A DNA stretch of 64,000 bases, from the NCBI GenBank assembly GCA_963930655.1, contig OZ005608.1, positions 23,709,271 through 23,773,270 of the forward strand. Direction: 5' to 3'. This DNA comes from Myrica gale. Lineage: Eukaryota; Streptophyta; Magnoliopsida; Fagales; Myricaceae. The notes under the pieces are model-generated. The model was not told the DNA's origin and made no database searches. It worked only from the letters and a program-made list of their open reading frames with translations. Numbering within the stretch: the first letter of the stretch is position 1; each line of letters starts with the position of its first letter. Of this stretch, positions 35,374 through 48,195 are shown in pieces. The position numbers were made by a program, and so were the translations under genes.

Positions 35374-38259
35374 TATTAGTTATGTGAGAACAACTTTTAA
35401 AGACATGCTTGATGGCATTTTTTTTATTTTTAGAAAAAAAGGCTGATCAGTTACACAATTTCGGTCACTGTAGACATGACAAAAAGAAACATCAATTGAA
35501 GAAATTAACACCCTTAATTCCTCTCAAAAATTCAAAAATCTCAAAGATACTAATGAGAACAAGATCCTAAAACCAACCGAACTCAAACTCGCTATAGAGA
35601 CGAAATCCATCTAAGCATTTCGAACAACATGTTTGATGACATGGTTTTATATTTTTATTCTTTAAATTTGGAAGTACAAACTTATCCTTTGCAATAGCTA
35701 GGAATGATGCAGATCCGACAGTTTCCAAAACAGAACTTGATATATGTTGTAAACGGAAAAACACTTCTGAGAGGTGTCGTATTATATTATCCTTTTAAAG
35801 TTGCTTGACAAAGAATTAAACTTTCAAGGGTTGGGTTTGAACTGGTACGATTCCAATTTAGATGTGCCACCACTTGCCAGGCATTTACAAGGGAAACTAG
35901 ACGTACATTGGTGAATCTTATACTACTTGAATTCCAAGAAATTTGATCGATATTGGGGTTATGTGGAATTGTTAGGAGGTTTTCAAACTCAACCTGCAAT
36001 AGCATTATGGTCCAAGCTATTATTTGATATCTGAACAGGAAAGAAATCTTAGTTCCATACTCTGGCCTTTTGTGTGTTTCCTTTGCTTTTATTATTTTTC
36101 TCTTTTGGAAGAATAATATGTGTTTTTATATTGAGTTGGTTATGTGAATTTTAGCTTGGCTTTTGGTCTTTGATTGTACGTAGCTGGCTAAGTTTTTATT
36201 GTTACCATGGTATTCTTCTGTCACACGTAAAAAGTTTTTAATAAAATTGTGAAGCTAAGCTTTAGACCCAATAATATACCTAGAGAGAGGGTGAATAGTT
36301 ATTTAAAAATTAATCAACACTCTCTTTCTATTTACAGAAAAATAGCTCAACAAATTTTCAATTAATTAACGAGTAAAGATTGTAAAATAATCACACTTAA
36401 CAGATTTTACAGAACCTATACTTCCCTGCAATATGAATTGGACAGCAAGTATAAAATCTTAGTTATATGGATTTTACAGCAACTCTAATACAATAACAAT
36501 ATTATTTTACAGCAACTATAAAATCAATGTGATATCTATTTTCCAGCAGCTATAATACAAGAACAATATAGATTTTCCAGCAATGATAGAACCAATGCTA
36601 TAGCTATTTCACAGCAACTTTAAACCCAGGACAATATGAGTTATCCAGCAACTATAAAATCATGACAATGTGAATTTTACAGCAACTATAATCTTCCCAA
36701 AATTCCAACAATCTACAAGCTAATAATCAATCCAATATCAAGCAACTTAGATCTAATAATGAGATAAAGTATCAGCAACCGATATGCTAATTATGAAATC
36801 AAATTTTCAGCAACTTAGATCTGCAAAATATCAAACAAGACAATGGTTAGCACATTCAAAGATCACAAGAATAATGAAAATAAAGACGGCACCACGATTT
36901 TGGTTACGAATTGAAGATCTCTTGAGGATGACTTCCTCCAAGAGACAAAAACACTCCGGGTGTGCGAATGCCACACCAATTGATCCACTAAGAATTTTCA
37001 AACTTTACAAGATGTTGATCTTAAGTAAACTCACTTTACTTTTCAGATCTCTCAATCTTCAATAAAGTCACCCAAGAAACCTTCTTGAGCTAGTGTCCAG
37101 CACACAATTCAATGACCAACAACTCTGGTCAGTTCTTATGGATGCCAACGAACTTGTTGACCCTTCTTCTTCTTCTGAAAACTTTCGGCAACGATCAATC
37201 TTGAGAAACCCTCAAGAACCTTCAATCTTGGTGATGCGATCTTAATAACAACCGAGTAGGAATGAATAGCTCTTCAATCAATAATCTCTCACATTCACAA
37301 CCTTCCACCAGATGGAAGAAATCAGTCTCTCACAATCAGATATGAACTCGCACAAGGAGAGAAAATAAAGGATATTCGTCTAGAGAGAATTTTGGGAAGC
37401 GAGAATATTCAATAGTAGTCCTACTGAGTCAAAGGCTTAGGGAAAAGTTTGTATACTATTTTACTAAGGGTAAAATTGTAAAACCAAGTTATGTGGAGGT
37501 TTGGGCGAATTTTTAGAATTTTAATTCGAAGTCTGGTAAAATATCGTCAGGCTAATCCTAGGCTCACCATACCAACAGAAAAACCATCCAACTGCTCTGC
37601 AATCAATCCCAAACTTTCCAGATGCAACCAACAACCTTCTAGAAGCTTCTTCCCAATTTTTTTGGTTTCCACAATCTTTATAGACTAACCAAGTTGCTAT
37701 TTACAATCTAAAATGAAAATTACATTTATAAAAATATTGTTTTGCCTATGAAAATAATGTCAACTTACATAAACATTCTCAAATTGAATGTGCCACCGTC
37801 CTTTCTTTGAAAAAAAAACAAGGTATGTTGATTTTGTTTTTGGACTATTGCTATTTTAGTTTTTTTTGCTACTTTAAGTCCTTTATTTTGTTTTTGAGAG
37901 TACTATCTGGTTTTGGATGTAACTACCATTTTCCTTGGACATAAGTGATAAGTTTTAATAAATTTTGCAGGTACTGCACTGCTTAAAGTTTTTTTTTCTT
38001 AAAGGAAAAAAAAGATCTATTTTAGACGAGTATTTCTTGCTTTTATGGTTTCCTTGGTGCTTTCATTCATTTCACTGCATGAGTAACTCATTAATCAGTT
38101 TGGTCGCAGTCACACTGCTTGTGCGTGCATAGCCAGAATGCCAACTGTATTATTTTTCTATTTACACTTTTTCACCAATCGAGACATTGCCTTGATTTAT
38201 TACTAGGAGAACTTCACTCCTAGATGTATAAACAAAGATCGGAAACCACTGTTATATGA
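35374..38259. other. Intergenic DNA downstream of HMA5-B
   Basis: No gene. Contains the short tandem repeat at 36440-36700 and, at 36270-37500, sequence beginning AGAGAGAGGGTGAATAG, a motif often seen in plant dispersed repeats. Its family could not be assigned. Confidence 0.4.
36440..36700. repeat. Degenerate tandem repeat, about 40-bp unit
   Basis: Six or seven irregular units of the form ATTTTACAGCAACTATAAAA followed by a variable A/C-rich spacer. Variants are TTTTCCAGCAGCTATAA, TTCACAGCAACTTTAAA and TTATCCAGCAACTATAAA. Non-coding. Confidence 0.7.
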
Positions 38260-41200
38260 TTACTCGATCTTTATTCCATGTATCTCCAGGTTATCCAGCT
38301 TCCGGGGTCTCTTGTAGTACTTCAACAGGAGAGAGCTACAAACAACGCTGACAGATGAGGCTGCCATTGCAGCTCCAGCAATCCATGGTGGTAAACGAAA
38401 TCCAGTAGACGGAAAAAGGGCCCCCGCAGCAATTGGGATACCAAGAAAATTATATCCCAAAGCCCAAATGTAGTTTAGACGTATGCGTTGGAAGGATTTC
38501 CTGGAAAGATCAATGGCAGTTATGACATCCTCCAAGTTGCTCTTCATAAGAACAATGTCAGCTGCCTCAATGGCTATGTCTGTGCCAGCACCAATTGCCA
38601 TTCCAACATCTGCTGCCACAAGTGCTGGTGAGTCGTTTATGCCATCTCCCACCATTGCTACTGTGTAGCCGGAAGCCTGCGAGTGAGAAAATAGAGCTTA
38701 TATTTGTTATCTAGTTTTTCAGAATGCTGAGTCATGATGTTAGAAGCCCTTTCAGACTTCAAGAGCAAAAATATAATTCATGAAAATGTATAGCCTAGAT
38801 GCTGATCACTATGGCGTGTGTCTGTGCTTCCACACAACGTTTAAGGATAAATTTTTCCTGAACATTTTATTTATATACCTGAAATTCCCTCACTTTTTCT
38901 GCTTTATCCTCTGGTTTGGCTTCTGCAATCACAGTTTCAATTCCAACTTCCTTAGCAATAGAGTTGGCAGTGCCCCAGTTATCACCTGTGACCATTATGC
39001 TCCTTATTTTCATAGACTTGAGAATGGAAATGACCTCTTCAACACCTGGTTTAAGTGGATCAGATATGGCTACAACTCCAGCCACTTCTCTGTCTATAGA
39101 TACTAGAATCCCAGTTTGAGCCTTCCCTTCAGCCTCTGCAAGCATATCTTCAGCATCCAGTGGAATGGCAATGTTCTGTTCCAACATCAAGCTCTTGTTG
39201 CCCACAATTATTTCCTTGTTTTTTACACTTGCTTTCACTCCATGGCCAGTAATGGAGATGAAGTCTCGTACTTCTGGCCAGGCAGGATTACCTTTATCTT
39301 CTATGAAGTTCTTGGCATATTCCACTATGGCCTTGGCTAATGGGTGCTCACTGTTTACCTAAAACAATATATCATGCAATCACTGCTAATGCTGATCAGC
39401 TCACATAATATCGCGTTTCCTACAAATTAGGTAGGTCGTGCGGGACCCACACCTGCCCGGGCAGCCCGAACAGGATGCTGCCCGGGATTCTTAACCCTTG
39501 GATGTCCGACTGGATGGCATCCAGCCGTCCAGCCGGACATCCGGAGGGGATTGTCTTCGGAGGCAATCCCTTCTCTCTTCTAGAGAGCCAGTATTCCATA
39601 GAAAAAAAAAAAGAAGCAAAGAAAGGCGTACCTCGGTTGCAGCAATGAGCACATAGAATTCTCCTAGTACCATATTTTGCAGGAGATGTGTGTTAACGAC
39701 CACTGGTTTCCCAGCCGTGAGAGTCCCCGTCTTGTCAAATATAATGCAGTTCACCTACAAGAGTAAGTAGAGACACAGGAAGTGTATCTAAGAATGCAGC
39801 ATGGCACGCATACAAAATCTAAAGACATACGAAAGATATTTTCCTCAAGTAACGAGACTTGTATCTTTATGGCTTAATGACTAGCAATTGCCTTATAAAG
39901 TAGAAAAATGCAAGATGAATTTCACATGCTACCTTATGTGCACTTTCTAAAGCTTGGCCGCCTTTAATCAGTACACCTTGAGATGCACCAACTCCAGTGC
40001 CTACCATGACGGCAGTTGGAGTTGCTAGGCCTAGAGCACAAGGGCAGGCTATGACCATGACAGAGATCCCAAACTGAAGTGCAAGCTCAAAGCTACTCAT
40101 GGAATCCGGTATCCAAGATTTTGGATAGCCATGGAACCTTCCAGCCAAAAACCAACCAAACCAAGTTGAAAATGAAAATATAATGACCTGCAAAAGAAAG
40201 GTATTGTTAACAAAGGCCTCCATAAACAATGTACTATGTAAACACTTCGCTAAAATGAATACTTGAAAGTGGATAAAGCATTTGCACTCCATACACACCA
40301 GAGGCACAAAGTATTTGGAAACGCGGTCGGCAAACTTCTGGACTGGAGCTTTAGCCATCTGCGCTGACTCAACAAGCCGAACAATTTGTGAAAGAGCACT
40401 CTCTGATCCTACTCGTGTCGCTCTAATGTGCAACACCCCATTCTCATTCACAGTTCCTCCAATCACTGTGTCTCCCTTCCTTTTCGCCACTGGTCGGGCT
40501 TCTCCTGTTATCATGCTCTCATTTACGTGGCTGTCCCCCCACAGAACATTACCATCTGAAGCTATTTTAGCACCAGGGATAATTTTAATCACATCATTCT
40601 TCTGTATTAACCTACCGTCAATTTCTTCTTCACTTACGACATTTCCTTCATCATCCAGAGTTAATAATATTGCTGTTTCAGGCGTCAAGTCCATAAGCTT
40701 GGCAATGGCCTCTGATGTCCTTCCCTTGGCCAGAACCTCCAGGTACTTACCAAGTAGAATAAATGATATCAGCATTGAGCTAGTCTCGAAGAAATCTGTA
40801 CCCTTGAAATCTTTAGAATAGGCAGACCTTAACAATGAGTAGACTGAATAGAAGTAGGCTGCATTTGTTCCCAAGACGATCAGAACATCCATATTAGCAG
40901 AACCATGGCGCAGAGCTTTATAGGACCCAATGTAGAATCTCCGACCTATTATGAACTGTACTGGAGTAGACAGCTCCCACCTTACAACCATACCAATAGT
41001 CAGCATGTTGACTACTTTCATATCTAATATATGCCTAATTCCTGGGATATACATAAAAACCATGGATGTTAGGAACACGGGAATCGTAAAAAGCAAACTC
41101 CACAAAAGGAATTTATAATATTGCTTAATTTCCTCCTCTCTAAAAGCTTCTCTTCCTCCTTCTCTGGGATATATCATTGCTTTAAAATGCCCATTTGACT

Positions 41201-44200
41201 CAATGACACTGATGAAAATTCGGGGTCCTGTCATATCCGGTTTATAGGAAATGGAAACTTTGTTCAGCTCAGGGTATATGACAATCTCTTGAACCCCTGG
41301 GAGTGCTTGGAGAGACTTTTGAATCATTCTTATTGTATGATCACTGTCTACTCCATCAACTTTAAGCTCTATCTTGGTTATGTCTTCGCCAGTACTAATA
41401 AGTATGGCTTCAAATCCAGTGTTTTCTATGACTTCCAACAGTTGATTATAGCTCACAGTCTTGGGACTATAACGAACTTCTGCTTCTTCAGTTGCTAAGG
41501 CCACTTGGGCCCTTTGTACGCCTGGAATTGCTTGCAGAGCTGATTCAATAGTGGAGGAGCAAGAGGTGCAAGTCATTCCATTTATGTGTATTTTGCATAC
41601 TTGAATGGACCTCTCACTCGTGTCACTGATTATTGTGGCTTGAAATCCAACATCCTCAATAGTCTTACATATTGTTTCCTCCTGTAACATGGAAAAAACA
41701 ACGATTATCTAAGAACCAATTACTGCTGCTTTAAAGCAACATTTCAATGACAAATTGTTGCCACCCAAATTTCCACTGGCAAATCTCTTTTCTGATTAGT
41801 TAGGTCGACCAGTAGAGCAATAAATTTAGAAGCTATAAGCACTTCCAGCTGAGTTTCTTCGCAATATATATCTGTTTACATCAGTGGTCTAAACGTGCAT
41901 AGCTTACCTAATGAGGAACCCTACTATATATAGGCATCTAGCAAGACCTGTTCAGCCCAAGTTCGGACAAGTTTAGTTGGGTCTGAGATACAAGTAAAAA
42001 ACATGCCTGAGCTCAAAACCGAAAAGGTAAAACACCATACTCTATGAGAGGATCGAATCTAGAGGTATCAAAACCTAGAATTTTCTTTTAGGATCCTTCT
42101 TTGGAAAAGTTGAAAGTAACGATTGAATGGTCAAAGCATAGTAACTAAAAGGGCCACCAAATTTAAAAGGCGTGTCTGACCAAGAAACAGGGAAAAAAAC
42201 ACAATGGTCAAAGAAAGTTGAAATAGCACTAATTGGCCCGGCCCTAACCGTGATGAATGGTCAAGTACTGAAGATTGGGTCCGTTTTCAAATCGTGGCGT
42301 AAATTACAAACATATATCTGTTTTGGTGAAAGTATGACATAATTTTCATGTATCATTCGTAATAAAGGGGAACATCACAAGTCGCTCAATCAGAGAAAGC
42401 AAGCAAAAGTTTGCGTTCGGGGAAAAGAGAAAGCTGGCCATTTAATAGAGAACACGAGTGGCGCACTTCTTCTCTAATTATTGAAGAAAATGATAAGGGG
42501 ACGGAACATGATCATGAGTTAGAGAAACAGTACTGTTTTCCCGCAAAGTTACACAAATTATGCGTCCATTAATCATTGAGAAGGATCTGAATGGGCGATG
42601 AAGGGCCATATTTTCTGGAAAGGAAAAGTGGGTAGTTAATTTTGTTCTTAAAGAACAAGGAGAAACTTATATTCGGGTTAGCTGGTAAACTATGTCTTAC
42701 ACCAAGCCAAGTAAACATAAAACATCTAAAGTTATTCTAATTTGAAGCACTAAGTGAGCTAGTGATTTGAATTTCAGCCAACAATATGAAGAGTATGTAA
42801 AAAGTATCCATTTGACTGAAATAAACCTTCGAAACAAGCTGTCAAAAAACAAATAAGTGGTCAAATTTGTGACAGCTTTTCGAATCACTTTTCACCAACG
42901 AATTACCATGTATTTTGCACTTGACACCTTACATTGTCACGTTTGAAATATTGCATCCATAAATTATTCATTTTTAATACATTACACTCTCGGTCTATTT
43001 CACCCTTTTGAAACAAGCCGTATACCTACTCTCGTGGCAGTTTGTTTTTTCACCACATCATAATTACTAGAATAGGAGTACCGACATGTCAAAAGGCTCT
43101 GTGAAATCCATCATGTTTGAACCATTTGTAGCTGGAAAACTTTCTTAAGCTTAACATCGCATACTTTTGCTTTATAAGGTTCACTTTGATCATTTCGTAT
43201 CCCTAGAGATGGGGAGAATCATATCAGGCATTCCTATGGATAATCTATAGGCCGTGTGTCTATAGATATACATAGAGAGACGTAAAGAAAGAAAGGGAGA
43301 GAGAGTATTGGGCACGCAAGCATTATGATTAAGTGCTTGCAGCACTATGATCACAAAGCTCCCACCATTAATACAATATCTAATTTCTTCAAAAGCCTAT
43401 AGTTAAAAAAATGACAGTTGCATTAACTTTTTTGCCAACACTAAAATAGTACATAAATGGGAAAAGCTGTAATAGACAATGTTTTCATTTCTAAAGGCTC
43501 CTGTACACTTTTTTAGGACACCCCAAAAAGAGAAGGACCTCGTGATTCGTCTTGGAAGTGTTAGAAATAATATCATAATCAAATCTTAAAGATTTGATAT
43601 GATATTATAGTTACAGATATCAAAGATTTGATATTGTTATGAAGATTCAAATTTCAAATGTAGAGATTCAAATTAAATATAAGAATATTTTTCTACTTTG
43701 TATTGTCTCTATAAATAGAGATCTATGGACTCATAATACAAAATGCAGTCATAGAGGACTTTTATAGTGGATGTAGGTCTTCTAGACCGAACCACTTAAA
43801 ATCTTTTGTCTCTTGTTACTATTTCTCTCCCCTCTTCACTATAATTTTTTTCTAGAAGAGTCATCTCCGACCAAAAAACAAGAAAACTGAGATAGGGCCG
43901 TAAAAAAAAAAAAAAAGACGCCAGAAAATCAAACAAAGAATGCATCAAAACACTGAAGAAGGTAGGAATTAGTGATGATCAAACTTACGTTGACAAAGTT
44001 CGGATGGTAGAGGACTTGGGCCCTATTATTCAGAACATCAACCACGGCCTCGCGTATCCCCGGCAGCTGCTTGATGGCCTTCTCGACCGACCCGGCGCAC
44101 GCCGAGCATGTCATACCGATAACCGAGAAGACGGCCTTTGCCTCTGACCCCTCCACCTTCTTTACTTTCGGGGGCATGCTTCTCGAGTTCTTGGAAATCA

Positions 44201-44294
44201 AGATACTGTGGCCTTGGGCGACAAAGTCCCCACAGTACGTACCTTTAATACAAATATTGCAACTCGATGCTAGAGATTCGGCGGCCACGAGCAT
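38260..44294 (-). CDS. HMA5: HMA5-type copper-transporting P1B-ATPase, copy B
   Basis: Cu(I) export ATPase. Exons (minus): 43989-44294, 40299-41681, 39933-40187, 39632-39754, 38879-39358 and 38260-38676; every junction is phase 0 and the product is 987 residues. Two metal-binding domains (MTCSAC about 61-66, MTCTSC about 138-143) precede a degenerate third. Then come the membrane segments, TGE about 494-496, CPC 611-613, the phosphorylated Asp 655 in DKTGTLT, SEHP 692-695, GDGIND 859-864 and the last two membrane helices. All catalytic motifs are present. The start at 44294 ([11 protein letters not shown]) is the first ATG matching the family N-terminus. Intron 1 (2.3 kb) holds a solo-LTR-like insert. 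Intron 2 has an unusual GTGTGT donor and is stop-free. Confidence 0.93.
39400..39600. repeat. GC-rich palindromic insert in HMA5-B intron 4
   Basis: A sharp GC-rich block in an A/T-rich intron, absent from the matching intron of copy C. It contains nested inverted repeats: GGATGTCCG (39500-39508) with CGGACATCC (39534-39542), and GGGATTG (39547-39553) with CAATCCC (39564-39570), plus two GCCCGGG-centred palindromes. This suggests a small transposon-derived insertion. Confidence 0.5.
43559..43865. mobile_element. Solo-LTR-like insert in HMA5-B intron 1
   Basis: Begins TGTTAGAAATAATATCA, like many Ty1/copia LTRs. It has repeated (AAA)GATTTGATAT blocks, a TATA motif (TCTATAAATAGAG near 43708), TTCTAGACCGAACCAC and a T-rich 3' part. 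No primer-binding site or internal domain follows. The right boundary and target duplication are unclear. Confidence 0.5.
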
Positions 44295-46370
44295 ATAATA
44301 TGCATGCGTCTGTCTGTCCTTAAGATTTTGATGTTCTTTCGTTATGGTGAATATTATCGTAATGAGCGGGTAAGAGGGTATTGCATCCTGGCATATTATA
44401 TAGTTCGCCACAAGCTTTACGCTCACGATGGGTTGCCTGACCACTTTCAGTTGAAAAAAGCATGGTCGAGCCCAGTTCCGGGTCCTACCACTACTTGGAT
44501 CATAGCCAATACTTGAGGTAAGTAGAATCTGTGTAGGCTCCCACTCAGGACTCAGCGTCCCTAACAGAAAGAAGATGAAAAACCTGACTACTTACCTAAT
44601 TAATGATGATGTGCCGAATTATTAGGCTTTCTGGGAAATCCACTAAGAATTGGATGCGAAGATGAACATGATCGGCATGAAAGATTTTGTCTTTCTTCCC
44701 ACTAGCAGTTCAAAAGTTCAGAAGGTGGCAGAGATTACCTCTTTCTTTTTATGGTTTATTTTTTTTTTGGCTTTTGCCTCTCTTTCATACTCATAAAAGG
44801 TCGAAGTCGACGGTGTATGAGATGAAAAGTATATATTCTCAGCGTTTGAGTGATTCGAGAAGCCACAAAGCTCTACCCAAACTTTATAGTTTTAAGAAAA
44901 GGTATACCGAGAGCGAGCCAACGCATAAGTAAAATTGGGACACTTGAAATTATCTCCCACCCCAAATACCAAGTCAATCAGGGATTCAAACCTTAGTACA
45001 ACATAGAAAACATACCCACTTATTCTCTTCACCGGGTTGTACGTTGTTGTGTTGTGATAGAAGTTTCCCCACCATCACCTTCTCAGTGGTAGGTTATAGT
45101 ATTTACATTAAGTATTCCAACTACAAACAAAATTAAACCTTCCAAATAAGTGGCATCACAACCTCCACACAATGGCCTTAATTTACACGTATTGGGAAAG
45201 GGAAAAAAACTAGAAATGAGTGCAATCGAAGACAACCACGATTAATTGGGCAAAGTTGTTAATGGCGTGTAAAGAAGGATTCCATTTTTAGGAAATGCAA
45301 GTACACCAGAAGAAGCTATTGCAAATCCGATGCGCGAGGTAGGAATCTAATTAATTAAGCTTGCCACTATTAACTCAAAAGATACAACCCGTGCTCCAAA
45401 CGAAAGCTTCACAATAAACAAATCAGAGAGGGAAAACAAAAACCAGGGAGCAGAAGGAAAATGTTAAGAGAGAGATCCCCCCTCTTTGGGCGAATGAGAG
45501 AGATCGAGAGAGACTTCCACTAAAAAAGATATGAATTTACACGTACGGACCTTTCGCTTATGCAACAAACGTTTAAGCAGACTATTGTAATAATTTGTAA
45601 TTAGTAGTGGTCTAAAGCAGTGTGGTATTCTGGAATATTCCTAATGGCCACATATATATATATATATATACAAGAATATTCATGGCAGAGTGCCGGCCTC
45701 CACAGATGGGCTCCCTCATGACTACAGAGGGGCCTGCTTTCTTCCCTCTCCGGTAGTGTTAGAACACGTATATTATTCATTGAATCCAAGTTTGAATCAT
45801 AGATCTAAAATAAAATTTTAGCCCATAATTAGAAAAACTACAAAATAATCTCTCTTCATCAAATTATTCTTTTTTATTATAATATATATTCATTCAAATC
45901 TTTTCTCTCAACACTCAAATTACACCACCTTATATGTTCCATCGATTAACGTGACAAGTTCATGAGGGCATAAGAGTTGAATCTTGTATTAATCTTTGTG
46001 TGTCGTACACGAGTCATATCTCCCGGCTCATAAGAAAAGCAAAGAAATAGTATATATGACTTGGCAATTGTCATACGATCGATCGATTACTGATTAATTT
46101 TAGGTTGTCTTCTTGTAAGCTTGTTCATTGTTTTTAGTATATATATGTTTGGTCTTTTGTACCAGTTATCCTTGGATTCTGCATGCACTCTTTATTTTCA
46201 AATCCTTAATTTGCTCAAAAAACAAATATGGTTGATTCATAATTAGACAGAATTGAAACCTGATTGAACTCTTACGGCATTACCTAACCTCCGATTGTCT
46301 CCTTATCATCTTATTTATTTTTTATTCAGAATTTCGAGTTAATTCTATATATTATTCTACAATGCATGTA
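44295..46370. other. Upstream region of HMA5-B
   Basis: Contains the presumed promoter of copy B. (AT)n at about 45653-45670. 45800-45930 is a dispersed A/T-rich repeat also found at 60990-61130. No gene recognised. Confidence 0.4.
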
Positions 46371-46945
46371 TGCATATGAAGAAGACAAAAAATTGATTTA
46401 GGTGGTCAACCTGTAATATATACCGTGATTATGCGTGCTCCGCAATCAATGAAAATATAAAAATAAGCATTAATCAATTGATTATTTTCTTGAATTTTGG
46501 AAGGGGGCCATGGCCACTGCCTCTCGCCGGCCCCCTGCCTTCACCCTTGTATATATATATATATATTGGTCTTTGATGTATCCGTCATCACTTCGAATCA
46601 CACACTTATATTATGTGATAGAGATCTTTATTTTTAGCCCTTACACTAAATCAAACTATTAAAATTATTATATTTAACTCTAAAATTATAAAAAAAATCA
46701 TCAACCTTATTGGACGTGTTATAGGATATCCAACCGTCAATATTGTGTCACATAAGTTTTCTTTTGCATATTTTAACCGGATCTTGTGACAAGACAAATA
46801 ATTTTGGGGTGAAATGTGACAATTTTGATAGTATGAACCTTTTTTATATTTTTTTATGTATGTTTATAGGCTATAAATGATGTTTCTCCATTATATAATT
46901 AGTATATTTAGAGTATTAACAACTTGCCAAGGAAGAAAAAAAACA
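46371..46945. repeat. Long direct repeat, copy 1
   Basis: Matches 61436-62010 in order and orientation: AAAAAATTGATTTAGGTGGT, TTATTTTCTTGAATTTTGGA, CGAATCACACACT, CCGTCAATATTGTGTCACAT and GAGTATTAACAACTTGCC. A further copy of the last block is at 48525-48610. It supports duplication of the DNA upstream of the HMA5 genes. Confidence 0.75.
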
Positions 46946-47379
46946 AAGAACACTCAATCAAAGATCGAGGTATATGTAGAAGTTTTCGGGGGATGTTTAT
47001 TTGCAAAAGTATTATAGGCTATAGTGAATGCAACAAAATTCACAAAATGAATATCCAAAATCTCAAAAAATCATACACAAACATCAATATCTTTAATACA
47101 AACTCCAACAACTTTTCACACAAACTTAAACATTTTTTCAAAAAATATTCTAACAAATCGATCTATTCTCTCTATACTTTTTTACCAAACTCTAATACAT
47201 TTTTTATAAAAAAAATACATCAAATCATCTATCTTTACACATTTTTACAAACTTCAATAAAAATTAAATATGTTTAAAATTTTGCACCAACTTTTACACA
47301 AAACCTATAAAACTCTAATCTACATAAATATTCATAATTTTTATAAAAAAGAATATCTTGGTGTTAAGCAGCATTTTTA
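46946..47379. other. A/T- and C-rich repeat DNA
   Basis: Stretches of ACAAACTC..AACA text resemble the dispersed repeat at 50420-50600. No gene. Confidence 0.35.
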
Positions 47380-47876
47380 AAACACGAACACAAGCGTACT
47401 TTTTAGCGGCATTTTTAAAACGCCTGTAAAAGATGTCTTTTAACAACGTTTTTAATTAAAGCGCCAGCAAAAGAATGGTCTTTAGCCACATTTTTCAAAA
47501 CGCCAGCAAAAGCGTGCTCTTTGGCGTTGTTTTTAAAACGCCAGAAAAAGTGTAATATTTAGCGATGTTTGTAAAATGCTGCAGAATGTTATTTTTTGTG
47601 GCTTTTTACAGATGCTACTAAATACCTTTAACTGCGTTTTAAAAACACCAACAGAATTTAAGCCGCATTTGTTTTTACCACTGTTGAGTGACCGTTGGTA
47701 TAGATATACTTTCAGCAGCCTTTGTAAGAAAACACTGCTAAAAACTTCTCCCAAACACCTACTGCGGCGTATTAAAAACGTCACTAACAAAAGGGTATTG
47801 AAAGTTTAGTAGCATTTTTTTTTTTACTTGGATTAGTATTTTTCGACTGCTACTAAAGATGAGTTTTATTGTAATG
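47380..47876. mobile_element. Degenerate CACTA-like subterminal region
   Basis: More than ten short motifs of the type TTTTTAAAACGCC, AGCGGCATTT, GCCAGCAAAAG and CACTGCTAAAA in both orientations, ending TTTTATTGTAATG. This is a decayed form of the inverted CACTACAA terminus seen at 11226. Probably a truncated non-autonomous CACTA element. Confidence 0.5.
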
Positions 47877-47994
47877 CATGCTATATATTACTCAATTACT
47901 CAGGGATTCATATGCAAGGATCATATATATATATATGTGTGTGTGTGTATCATTGTCGTTACAACTTTTCAAGAGTATACTTCCTACCTGATGC

Positions 47995-48195
47995 ATATAG
48001 ATTAATTTGGAAGTTGTGTTGATCTTGTTTGGCCTGCATCATATTTGAACCATTCAAAGCTTGGATATATATATTGCAATAAGAAACCGCTGACTTGAAG
48101 CGCGATAAGGTTATTTACATATTTTCTCTCGTACTACAAGGAATCTATAAAATACTCCTGCCACTTATGTTTGCTTGATTAGGACGGAGTTACAT
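47995..48195. repeat. 200-bp dispersed repeat, copy 1 of 3
   Basis: TTGGAAGTTGTGTTGATCTT through GCCTGCATCATATTTGAACC, AATAAGAAACCG and GATTAGGACGGAGTTAC. Copies at 49140-49350 and 62050-62245 share order and orientation. Confidence 0.8.

Noticed and set aside
36440..36700. CRISPR-like spaced repeats
   Set aside because: Repeat cores are imperfect, spacers are not unique protospacer-like sequences, and the DNA is plant nuclear.
39867..41690. A single 607-codon ORF in HMA5-B taken as a complete gene
   Set aside because: It reads through intron 2 because that intron is stop-free. Comparison with copy C and HMA5 family structure shows it is exons 2 and 3 plus intron, and exons 1 and 4-6 lie outside it.
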